A stretch of DNA of 20,468 nucleotides from UBA6115 sp964346355 (GTDB lineage: Bacteria > Bacillota > Clostridia > Christensenellales > Aristaeellaceae), in the NCBI GenBank assembly GCA_964346355.1, contig CAYFUH010000026.1, positions 1 to 20,468 on the forward strand. Direction: 5' to 3'. Positions 8,400 through 14,855 of this stretch are shown piece by piece; positions within the stretch are counted from its first letter, which is position 1; the number at the start of each line of letters is the position of its first letter. The notes under the pieces are model-generated. The model saw only the letters and a program-made list of their open reading frames with translations, was not told the origin of the DNA and searched no databases. The translations under genes and the position numbers were made by a program.

Positions 8400-8437
8400 A
8401 AAAATAGCTCCGCATTGTGCTGTGCCATGCAGGAGCC
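8400..8437 (-). terminator. Intrinsic terminator-like hairpin in the ABC operon leader (possible attenuator)
   Basis: On the minus strand, GGCTCC-T-GCAT (plus 8437-8427) pairs with ATGC-GGAGCT (plus 8415-8406). This gives a stem of nine Watson-Crick pairs plus one G-U, with one bulged T and an 11-base loop. It is followed by A and five T (8404-8400). It lies between the operon promoter and the first ABC gene, so it would stop transcription before the operon unless relieved. The U-run is short, so efficiency is uncertain. Confidence 0.55.
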
Positions 8438-8460
8438 GCCTTGATTGCCTGGTGTTCAAT

Positions 8461-8541
8461 TCAGCGCAAGAAAAGCCGGCCGGGCCATGGCAGAGATCCC
8501 TGTACAGATGCCCTGTTTTCCCTATTGATTCCATTGGTCAT
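8461..8541 (-). CDS. Possible 26-residue leader peptide upstream of the ABC exporter
   Basis: An ATG at 8541 opens a 26-codon frame ending in TGA (8461-8463). It is preceded by a strong AAAGGAGG (plus 8552-8559) spaced 10 bases away. The peptide starts MTNGINREN, ends PGRLFLR and contains a Pro-Trp-Pro segment; it resembles no family I know. It lies inside the transcript predicted from the promoter at 8577-8606 and stops 23 bases before the terminator-like hairpin. This order (promoter, short ORF, hairpin, ABC pair) parallels the BmrB leader peptide that controls bmrCD in Bacillus subtilis, though the sequence is unrelated as far as I can see. The main doubt is that a frame this short can occur by chance. 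Confidence 0.4.
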   Translation of the reverse strand: MTNGINRENRASVQGSLPWPGRLFLR

Positions 8542-8576
8542 CTTGCCGCGGCCTCCTTTCTGACAATTCCGCACCA

Positions 8577-8606
8577 AGTATAGACAGCATGAACTGCGCA
8601 AGTCAA
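8577..8606 (-). promoter_or_regulatory. Promoter of the ABC-EamA-fucosidase operon
   Basis: On the minus strand TTGACT (plus 8601-8606) and TATACT (plus 8577-8582) are separated by 18 bases, each one mismatch from consensus. The predicted transcript start near 8570 leaves a leader of almost 200 bases before the first ABC gene, long enough for leader control. Confidence 0.6.
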
Positions 8607-8752
8607 GACAAATTTTATAAAAATACAAGATTTTAGCCTGAAATCAGAAAGTGTTGCATCAACGGAACCAAGTTTGCGCGTTTGAGGCTTTTACCGGTGA
8701 TGATTTATACGCCCCGCACGCCTGGATGCGGGCGGCGGGCACCTTGTTCTGC

Positions 8753-8783
8753 TTGACATTTGCCCTATGCACAGGTGTATAAT
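8753..8783 (+). promoter_or_regulatory. Promoter of the M16C-SLH protease
   Basis: Perfect TTGACA (8753-8758) and TATAAT (8778-8783) hexamers are separated by 19 bases, two more than ideal. A start near 8790 would give a leader of about 125 bases before the ATG at 8915. Confidence 0.6.
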
Positions 8784-8914
8784 TGACCAGATTACAGGTG
8801 CATCAACCCATGTATTGTCCATTGACCGGGTGCAGCTTCCGATCCCTCATCACAGCACGGGCTGGGGGTGAAGAAGATGAACGCATAGAACCAACCATCA
8901 AGGAGGTACCCCGA

Positions 8915-11900
8915 ATGATGAGACACAAAACCCGTCACCCGCTTGTGTGGCTGACAGCCCTTGTGATGCTCTTTGGCCTGCTGCCGGGCATCGGTCTTGC
9001 AGAGCAAGCCGAAGCGCCTGCTTACCCCGGGTTTATTTTGAAGGAGCAATCCCAGTTCACCTTGGTGAACGCGCAGGCCACGCTGTTTGAGCATGAGCAG
9101 ACAGGCGCCCTGGTCCTCCTGCTTGAGAACGAGGATACCAACCGCACCTTTGATATCTCCTTCCGCACACCGGCCTTGAACGATACAGGCGTGCCGCATG
9201 TGTTTGAGCACGCCACCCTGGGCGGCTCCAAAAAGTATCCGTCCAAGTCCCTGTTTTTCAACCTTTCTCACCAAACCTACAACACCTACATGAACGCGAT
9301 GACCACCGACATCATGACCACCTATCCCATCGCGTCCCTGTCGGAGGATCAGCTGCTGCGCTACGCGGACTACTACTTGGACAGCGTCTTTAACCCCATG
9401 CTGATGGAGGACGCCAGCATCTTCTCCGAAGAGGCCTGGCGCTATTCCCTTCCCAGCGAGGATGCGCCCCTGGAGCTGGCCGGCACCGTGTATACGGAGA
9501 TGAAGGGCGCCTACACCATCAATACCGCGGCGCGGTTCAATTTCTTCAAAACGCTGTTCCCGGGCAGCGTGTCGGGCAACTCCTTTGGCGGGAACCCGCA
9601 GCACATCCCGGAGATGACCTTTACGGATTTAACCAATTACCACGATGCCTATTACCATCCCTCCAACTCCTTGAGTATCCTGTACGGCAAACTCACCCAA
9701 AAGGCGGAGTTCATGCAGCTGATGGACAGCTATTTCTCCGCGTTTGAGAAAAAGGAGTTCACCTTCACGGATGAAAACTATGTGCCCATCACCGAGCATA
9801 CCGAAGCCACCCATGAGTTCGCAGTGGAAGCGGGCTCTGACACCAAAAACGGCGCGGTCGTCTATGTGGGCTATGTTTTGGATGGCGTCACCAAGGAAGA
9901 CGAGAACGTGTTGGACCTGCTGACCACGCTGTTGAATGAGCCGTCCTCCTACTTCCAGCAGGAGATGAAAAAGCGCCTGCCCGCGGCCAGCGCTGGCTGT
10001 TATTACGACAACACCACGCCGGAGACCGCGGTTGTGTTTTCCGCCACCGGCATGAATGCCGAACAGGCCCAGGACTTCCACAATCTGGTGGATGGCGCGC
10101 TCATCCACATCCGTGAGAACGGCTTTGACAAGGAGGCCGTGGAAGCGGTCGCCGCCGCCACCCGGCTTGATCTCCTGTTAACAGCGGAAGAGCCCAACGT
10201 GGGCCCCAACCTGCTGCCCAGCCTGGCCTACTCCTGGACGGCGGACGGGGATGTCAACGCCTATCAGAAATATGTGGACAACACCGCCAACTATGTCAAA
10301 TTCGCGGAAAACGGCGCCTATCAGGAGCTGATTGAACGCTTCCTGATGAACGCGCAGCGCACCGCGATGAGCATCACCGTACCCGTCCCCGGCCTAAAAG
10401 AGCAGCAGGACAACGTGCTGGCCGAAAGCCTGGCGGTGAAAAAGGCGCAGATGACGCCGGAGGAGATCACTGAACTGGTAAAAGCCACGGCAGCGTTTGG
10501 CAAGGAGCAGGACGACTCCTCCCAGTATGTCAAACAGCTGCAGGCGGTGACGGTGGAAAGCCTGCCCGTTGAAGCGCGCATCTTTGAGGTGAGCGATGAG
10601 ACAGGGGAGGACAAGATCCGCAGGTTAAACGCCACGGCCGAGGTCAACGGCGTGGGCCAGGTGCTGCTGCTGCTTTCCGCCGGCGCGATTGCGCAGGAGG
10701 ACATCCACTGGTTCAAACTGTATACCGATTTGCTGGGCACCATGGATACGCAACAGCGCGACAACGCCTCCCTGTCCTCCAGCATGACCCGCTACCTGTA
10801 TGACCGCCAGATGCGCATCTCCATTTTCACCGGCCCCACCAAGGAGGAGTGCCTGCCCTTCCTGCGCGTCAGCTTCAAGGCGCTGGACGAGGACCTGGCC
10901 CCCGCCTATGACCTGGTGTATGAGGTGCTGTTTGAGTCCAAGCTGGACGATGTGCGTTTGATCGCCGACCGGGTGGAGAAGGTGAAGACCTCCTTAAAGC
11001 AGACCATCACCAACCAGCCCTTCAACGTCCAGATTTACCGCGCTTTCGCCTCCGTCAACCCGGGCTTTGCCTACTTCAACTACGCCAACTTCCTGGACTA
11101 CTACGCCTTTTTGGAGCAGGTACAAACCCTGCTGGCGGACAACCCGGATGAGGCACTGGCTAAGCTGGAAGGCGTGCGCAAGCTGCTGCACAACAGTGTG
11201 GGCGCCGTGTCCGGCTTTGCCGGCAACGCGGACAGCCAGGCAAAAAACCAAAAGACGGCGGACGCCTTCTTTGCCAAATTGGATCGTGAAGCGCGCGAGC
11301 GCGCGGTGTATGACCTGCCCAAGATCGCGCGGTCAGAAGCCCTGATTGTGGACTCCGCTGTGCAGTACAACCTGATGTTCGCGCCCTATGACCAATTGGG
11401 CATTGACAGCTACTCCGGCGCCATGGACGCGCTCACCAGCTTCATGAGCGATGCCTTCCTCTACCCGCAGCTGCGCGACCAGTACGGCGCCTACGGCGTG
11501 CAGCACGCCGCGACCGAGGACGGGGTCTTCCTCTTCTCCTACCGCGACCCCAATGTCACCCAAACCTTTGATGTGTACGGCGAACTGTCCAAGATGCTCA
11601 CAGACAGCCAGATTGAGCAGGAGTCGCTGGAAGGCTACATCCTCTCCGCCTACAGCGGCTATGCTGCCTCCAGCGGCGAATTGGCCGGCGCGCTCAACGC
11701 CTTGGTGGATACCATTGACGGCCGCAAGCAGGAGCGCTTCCTCACCTACATGGAGGAATTGAAGGGCGTCACCGTGGAGAAGGTGAAGTCCTACACCCAG
11801 ATGTATGAGGAGCTGTATAACAAGGGCCTCAAGTCCACCTCCGGCGGCGCGGCCGTCATCAACGAGAACGCAAACCTGTACGAAGTGATTCTCAACCCCT

Positions 11901-12415
11901 TTGCCATCAAGGAAATGCCTCCCTCAGAATTGACCGACGTGGCGGAGGATGACTGGTTCGCCGAAGCCATCGCCTTCTCTGTGGACAACAATTTCATTGA
12001 GCCCCTGACTGAAACCACCTTTGGCCCGCTGGAGCCCTTGACCGTTGATGTCTACGCCAAAGCCCTCAACGTGTTCCTGGGCGTTGGCGCGCCGGCGGAG
12101 GAAATCTTTAATGTGTTCAAGCAGTACGGCATGCTGCCGCCTGATGCCGCGGCCGATCAAACCATGACGCGCGAGGAATTTGCGGGCTACCTCATCGCCA
12201 TGCTCACGGCTGTTCAGGTCGATGTGAAGGCGGACCTGCAGGATCTGCCGGCACTGTCCGACATCGACCAGATCACCGAGGGCAATGAGGATACCTTCCG
12301 CTTCCTGCTGGGCAATGAGCTCTTCCCGCTGTTTGCGGAGGACATGCTGGCCCCCAAGGAGCTGGCCACCCGCGCCGACTTTGCCTACGTGCTTCTTTCG
12401 CTGTATGATTTCTGA
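8915..12415 (+). CDS. Secreted M16C-family zinc metalloprotease with C-terminal S-layer homology region
   Basis: This is a 1166-residue protein. ATG 8915 follows AGGAGGT at 8901-8907 and begins a signal peptide (MMRHKTR, a hydrophobic core, GIGLAEQAEA). The peptidase has the inverted zinc motif HVFEH (95-99) in the context TGVPHVFEHATLGGS, with E98 as catalytic base. E195 in VYTEMKGAY is the third ligand; the 96-residue gap from H99 is typical of the M16C (presequence protease/falcilysin) subfamily. Both M16 halves and the linking helical region extend to about residue 980. From about 1006 the sequence changes to SLH-like repeats: TDVAEDDWFAEAIAFSVDNNFI..FGPLEPLT, then MTREEFAGYLIAML, then LSDIDQI to a final RADFAYVLLSLYDF. 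SLH domains bind pyruvylated wall polymers in Gram-positive bacteria, so the enzyme probably sits at the surface and degrades peptides there. It is monocistronic, with its own promoter and terminator. Confidence 0.92.
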   Translation: MMRHKTRHPLVWLTALVMLFGLLPGIGLAEQAEAPAYPGFILKEQSQFTLVNAQATLFEHEQTGALVLLLENEDTNRTFDISFRTPALNDTGVPHVFEHATLGGSKKYPSKSLFFNLSHQTYNTYMNAMTTDIMTTYPIASLSEDQLLRYADYYLDSVFNPMLMEDASIFSEEAWRYSLPSEDAPLELAGTVYTEMKGAYTINTAARFNFFKTLFPGSVSGNSFGGNPQHIPEMTFTDLTNYHDAYYHPSNSLSILYGKLTQKAEFMQLMDSYFSAFEKKEFTFTDENYVPITEHTEATHEFAVEAGSDTKNGAVVYVGYVLDGVTKEDENVLDLLTTLLNEPSSYFQQEMKKRLPAASAGCYYDNTTPETAVVFSATGMNAEQAQDFHNLVDGALIHIRENGFDKEAVEAVAAATRLDLLLTAEEPNVGPNLLPSLAYSWTADGDVNAYQKYVDNTANYVKFAENGAYQELIERFLMNAQRTAMSITVPVPGLKEQQDNVLAESLAVKKAQMTPEEITELVKATAAFGKEQDDSSQYVKQLQAVTVESLPVEARIFEVSDETGEDKIRRLNATAEVNGVGQVLLLLSAGAIAQEDIHWFKLYTDLLGTMDTQQRDNASLSSSMTRYLYDRQMRISIFTGPTKEECLPFLRVSFKALDEDLAPAYDLVYEVLFESKLDDVRLIADRVEKVKTSLKQTITNQPFNVQIYRAFASVNPGFAYFNYANFLDYYAFLEQVQTLLADNPDEALAKLEGVRKLLHNSVGAVSGFAGNADSQAKNQKTADAFFAKLDREARERAVYDLPKIARSEALIVDSAVQYNLMFAPYDQLGIDSYSGAMDALTSFMSDAFLYPQLRDQYGAYGVQHAATEDGVFLFSYRDPNVTQTFDVYGELSKMLTDSQIEQESLEGYILSAYSGYAASSGELAGALNALVDTIDGRKQERFLTYMEELKGVTVEKVKSYTQMYEELYNKGLKSTSGGAAVINENANLYEVILNPFAIKEMPPSELTDVAEDDWFAEAIAFSVDNNFIEPLTETTFGPLEPLTVDVYAKALNVFLGVGAPAEEIFNVFKQYGMLPPDAAADQTMTREEFAGYLIAMLTAVQVDVKADLQDLPALSDIDQITEGNEDTFRFLLGNELFPLFAEDMLAPKELATRADFAYVLLSLYDF

Positions 12416-12434
12416 TTAAAACGAACCAAACCCG

Positions 12435-12464
12435 CGCCCCGGCCACCGCGTCCGGGGCGTTTTT
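12435..12464 (+). terminator. Intrinsic terminator of the M16C-SLH gene
   Basis: An 8-base perfect GC stem (CGCCCCGG at 12435-12442 with CCGGGGCG at 12452-12459) and a 9-base loop are followed by five T, 20 bases after the stop codon. Confidence 0.9.
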
Positions 12465-12554
12465 GTGGCATTCACGGTTTGTTTTCAGGTTTGATGTTTA
12501 ATTCAGGGCCGCTTGGTGGTACCATCAGAAGGCAAACGAAACAAGGAGGCGCGT

Positions 12555-13007
12555 ATGAAACTGGCAGAGGCATTGATTTTGCGCAAGGATTTGCAAACCC
12601 GGTTGATGATTTTGGAGGAGCGGCTGATGAACGCTGCCCAGGTCCAGGAAGGCGACCAGCCTGCGGAGGACCCGCAGGAACTCCTGTTGGAATTGGACCG
12701 CATGACGGGGGAGCTGCAATCGCTCATCACCCGCATCAACCTGACCAATTCTAACAGCACCCTGGACGGCAAAACGGTGACCGAACTGCTGGCACAGCGT
12801 GACATGCTGGGCCGCAAGGCCGGCATCCTGCGCGATTTGGCAAATACAGCAGGGCAATTGGTGCAGCGCGTGCGCGGGACGGAAATCAAAATCATCAGCA
12901 CCGTAAATATAGCAGACATCCGAAAACAGGCGGACGAAGCCGCCAAAGCGCTGCGCGAGCTGGACACCCGGCTGCAGGGCTTTAACTGGACAACTGATTT
13001 ACACTAA
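12555..13007 (+). CDS. DIP1984 family protein
   Basis: This is a 150-residue, mostly alpha-helical, coiled-coil-prone cytoplasmic protein. ATG 12555 follows AAGGAGG. The sequence carries the family's recognisable blocks: MKLAEALILRKDLQTRL at the start, VQEGDQPAEDPQELL (about 30-44), RINLTNSNSTL (about 61-71) and GKTVTELLAQRDML (about 73-86). They continue with TEIKIISTVNI near 110-120 and end in the LDTRLQGFNWTTDL signature. The length equals the usual family length. The molecular function is not established. The name comes from a Corynebacterium diphtheriae protein. I recall, but cannot verify here, that comparative work on RNA-repair systems described a novel tRNA-like RNA as a partner of band-7 scaffold proteins, and DIP1984 genes may belong to that context. 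The next element downstream here is such a tRNA-like sequence. No other gene is in the unit. Confidence 0.9.
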   Translation: MKLAEALILRKDLQTRLMILEERLMNAAQVQEGDQPAEDPQELLLELDRMTGELQSLITRINLTNSNSTLDGKTVTELLAQRDMLGRKAGILRDLANTAGQLVQRVRGTEIKIISTVNIADIRKQADEAAKALRELDTRLQGFNWTTDLH

Positions 13008-13010
13008 ACG

Positions 13011-13114
13011 CATTCTTTGGTGTAGCGATTTGGACGCGGGCATGAAACAGCGGTAGTGCATGGTCTACATGTGACAGGGGCACATGCGGAGGTTCGATTC
13101 CTTCACCTTCAATG
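13011..13114 (+). ncRNA. tRNA-like non-coding RNA downstream of DIP1984
   Basis: No coding frame covers this stretch. A canonical T-arm is visible: GGAGG (13088-13092), 7-base loop TTCGATT (13093-13099), CCTTC (13100-13104), five pairs including one G-U. Directly 5', with a single spacer base, is an anticodon-arm-like hairpin: CATGTG (13068-13073), 7-base loop ACAGGGG (13074-13080), CACATG (13081-13086). Further 5' is AGCGGTAG (13049-13056), matching a tRNA D-loop core. The ends can pair in two competing ways: CATT and GGTG (13011-13014, 13019-13022) with CACC and AATG (13104-13107, 13111-13114), or CATGAA (13041-13046) with TTC-ATG (13108-13114, one bulged A). It is not an ordinary tRNA: there is no 7-pair acceptor stem, no U33 in the anticodon loop, no CCA, and an extra 5' hairpin (GCG..CGC, 13025-13037). 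It recalls YrlA-type Y RNAs and other tRNA mimics. The exact ends are uncertain. Confidence 0.6.
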
Positions 13115-13227
13115 TTAACCCCTCGTATTTTGCACAAGCGCATTGTTCATCTAAAATCATTGTTATGACCACATGCCAGCCATTTCGTGAGGGCGGGGAC
13201 GGCTTTGCCGGGGGCGGCAGGGTTTAG

Positions 13228-13258
13228 AAAACGGGCAATCATCATGACTGCCCGTTTT
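13228..13258. terminator. Bidirectional intrinsic terminator
   Basis: AAAACGGGCA (13228-13237) pairs perfectly with TGCCCGTTTT (13249-13258) around an 11-base loop, with one further T on the plus side. It lies between the plus-strand DIP1984/tRNA-like unit and the end of the convergent minus-strand gene at 13275. It would therefore close both transcripts, and suggests the tRNA-like element can be transcribed with DIP1984. Confidence 0.85.
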
Positions 13259-13274
13259 TGAGTGGTGCTTCTGT

Positions 13275-14540
13275 TTACCAGTCCGAATTCTGCGCCCTGC
13301 GCACAGCGCTTTGGTGGGAGCTGTCCACCCGGTTGGTGCCGTGCGTTTTGGAGTTGGGGAAGTGGATGCAGAAGTGGCCGCTGTAATCATTGTTGCGGAT
13401 GGTCTGCTCGCCGTGGGGCATGGTGTTCATGGAGGCGGCATAGACCTTGCCGTTATATTTGACCAGGATGGCGCGCCGCGCCCAGGAGTAGGACCCGCCG
13501 GCGATCTTTTTCAAAGTGGCCGCGTCGGACTTGGTCAGCGGCTCCGCGTCCAAGTGGTTGTAGCCGCTCCAGCGCCGGGCGGAGAAGGTGAGCCCGGTGG
13601 CCACATCCTTCACCACAAAGCTGGACCACTTCGGGATGGTGTCCTTGCCGCCCTTGAACCAGTCCTTGGAATAAGTCGGGATGGTGTAGTTGGCAGCGTT
13701 CTTGCCAAACAGCTTTTTGATGGTGCTGTTGCCGGCGATGCCGTCCTGGGACAGCCCGCGGGATTTCTGGAAGCGCTTCACCGCGTCCACCGTCTCCTTG
13801 CCATAGCTGGAATCGATGGTTCCCTTGTAGTAGCCGCGCAGCTTCAGCGCCTGCTGCAGGGCCTTCACATGCCGGCCGGAATTGCCGGGCTTGGTGGTGT
13901 TGGGCACCTCAATCTTGGAAATGGAGGTGATGCCCTTCATGCCCGGATCATCCTTGGCGGCTACCTCTTTGGTTTTGCCAAAGAGCATGTTGATGGTCGC
14001 CTTGTCCGCGCGGCCGGTTTCACTTAATTTGACGGATTTTTGGAATCTGCGCACTGCGTCCGCGGTGCCATTGCCGTATTTGCCGTCCAGGCTGCCCTTT
14101 AGGAAGCCTTTGATCTGAAGCGCCCGCTGCAACTTCTCCACATCATCGCCATAGGAACCGCGGCGCGTGGCGCGGGGCAGGGACCCGAGGCCTGAGATGC
14201 TGTCCACCCGGGCGTATTTGCTATCCTTCTTTGGTTTTTCTTTCTCTTCAAACGCCTGCTTCGCAGAGGAGGAGGTGTTCACCAGGCTTTTCATGATATA
14301 GCCGGACTGCTTGTTATAGTCCACCTTGTAAAACTGCCCGCTGGTGCCGGTGATGGTGACCTTGGTGCCCTTTTTGAGCACCGCGTAATAGATGCTGTCC
14401 GTATTGGGCTTGGAGCGGAAGAAGACCTTGTCCTTGTTGACCGTCCCAGCATAGCTTGCAGCCTTGGCTGAAAACGTAAACAGGGAGAAAAAGAGGAGCG
14501 CGGCCAGCAGGGCTGATCCGGCACGGTGGACAGTTTTCAT
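13275..14540 (-). CDS. Secreted peptidoglycan-binding protein with SH3-like domain and His/Cys-rich C-terminal domain
   Basis: This is a 421-residue protein; ATG 14540 has GGAGG upstream. The signal peptide (about 1-27) ends SAKA-A. Residues about 31-87 look like a bacterial SH3 domain (VFFRSKPNTDS, GTKVTITGTSGQFYKVDY). A Lys/Glu/Ser-rich linker follows. Two peptidoglycan-binding repeats lie at about 128-188 and 219-279, each with DDVEKLQRAL/RHVKALQQAL, G(F/Y)xKG, YG and DAVxRFQKS. The C-terminal domain (about 305-421) contains H376, HFCIHF (389-394), NSKTHG (396-401) and H409. This set of conserved-looking His and Cys residues suggests a hydrolase or transferase site, though the pattern does not match the YkuD L,D-transpeptidase motif. 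I know similar C-termini in clostridial wall proteins, but no function. It is probably a wall-modifying or wall-sensing protein. It has its own strong promoter. Confidence 0.85.
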   Translation of the reverse strand: MKTVHRAGSALLAALLFFSLFTFSAKAASYAGTVNKDKVFFRSKPNTDSIYYAVLKKGTKVTITGTSGQFYKVDYNKQSGYIMKSLVNTSSSAKQAFEEKEKPKKDSKYARVDSISGLGSLPRATRRGSYGDDVEKLQRALQIKGFLKGSLDGKYGNGTADAVRRFQKSVKLSETGRADKATINMLFGKTKEVAAKDDPGMKGITSISKIEVPNTTKPGNSGRHVKALQQALKLRGYYKGTIDSSYGKETVDAVKRFQKSRGLSQDGIAGNSTIKKLFGKNAANYTIPTYSKDWFKGGKDTIPKWSSFVVKDVATGLTFSARRWSGYNHLDAEPLTKSDAATLKKIAGGSYSWARRAILVKYNGKVYAASMNTMPHGEQTIRNNDYSGHFCIHFPNSKTHGTNRVDSSHQSAVRRAQNSDW

Positions 14541-14587
14541 GATTGCCTCCTGACGAAGTCCGATGGGTTTTTCAGGGTGTCAACCAC

Positions 14588-14616
14588 AATATATTACAAA
14601 GTTATTACAATGTCAA
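14588..14616 (-). promoter_or_regulatory. Strong promoter of the peptidoglycan-binding protein gene
   Basis: On the minus strand a perfect TTGACA (plus 14611-14616) and TATATT (plus 14588-14593) are separated by exactly 17 bases, within an AT-rich tract. The gene start is about 50 bases downstream. Confidence 0.75.
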
Positions 14617-14760
14617 GGGGGTTTTGCTACAATTTGATAATAATTTCATCATTGTTTGTTCTAAAACTTAAATTGTTTTGTTTTGAATCAGAGAAGTCCG
14701 CCCAAAATCCGCCCATGATGCGCACGCCCGCTAAAAAATTCAGCGTCTGCCTTGTGTTTG

Positions 14761-14789
14761 TGGACGTTTCGCTGTGGGCGTGATACAAT
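14761..14789 (+). promoter_or_regulatory. Extended -10 promoter of the three-gene redox operon
   Basis: TGATACAAT (14781-14789) is an extended -10 (TGn plus TACAAT). TGGACG (14761-14766), four of six matches to TTGACA, lies 17 bases upstream of the hexamer. The first gene starts about 60 bases downstream of the predicted transcript start. Confidence 0.55.
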
Positions 14790-14798
14790 ATTCAGCGA

Positions 14799-14820
14799 GC
14801 TGTTTTACGGATAAAACGGC
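14799..14820 (+). promoter_or_regulatory. Hairpin at the 5' end of the redox operon transcript
   Basis: GCTGTTTTA (14799-14807) and TAAAACGGC (14812-14820) form a 9-pair stem (one T-G) around the tetraloop CGGA, a few bases after the predicted transcript start. Only CTTTC follows, so it is a poor terminator. It could stabilise the mRNA or be a protein-binding site. Confidence 0.4.
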
Positions 14821-14855
14821 CTTTCATGCACGATTGACGAAGGGTTGAGGGGTAC

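Larger units (their letters stand above)
8375..8914. other. 540-base divergent regulatory region between the ABC operon and the M16C protease
   Basis: The left part (8375-8570) is the minus-strand leader with the small ORF and hairpin. The minus promoter (8577-8606) and the plus promoter (8753-8783) face away from each other. Between them, 8607-8752 holds no gene; its only visible structure is a 6-base inverted repeat (CCCGCA at 8713-8718 and TGCGGG at 8727-8732). The plus-strand leader 8790-8914 carries AGGAGGT at 8901-8907. Confidence 0.5.
14541..14855. other. Divergent intergenic region upstream of the redox operon
   Basis: This 315-base stretch contains the minus-strand promoter on the left and the plus-strand extended -10 promoter on the right. 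A strongly AT-rich tract (about 14575-14700) contrasts with the GC-rich genes on either side. No credible gene is present. Confidence 0.6.

Noticed and set aside
8713..8732. Inverted repeat CCCGCA/TGCGGG upstream of the protease promoter as an operator
   Set aside because: Only six bases per arm with an 8-base gap in GC-rich DNA; easily due to chance.
8877..8888. Three-codon mini-ORF (ATG AAC GCA TAG) in the protease leader
   Set aside because: Too short to separate from chance, with only a generic purine-rich stretch in front.
8783..8914. N-terminal extension of the M16C protease from TTG 8783 or ATG 8810
   Set aside because: It would begin within or just after the -10 hexamer and hide the signal peptide; AGGAGGT fits ATG 8915.
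13019..13107. A genuine decoding tRNA at this place
   Set aside because: No 7-pair acceptor stem, C instead of U at position 33 of the anticodon loop, and extra sequence before the D-like loop; retained as tRNA-like RNA only.
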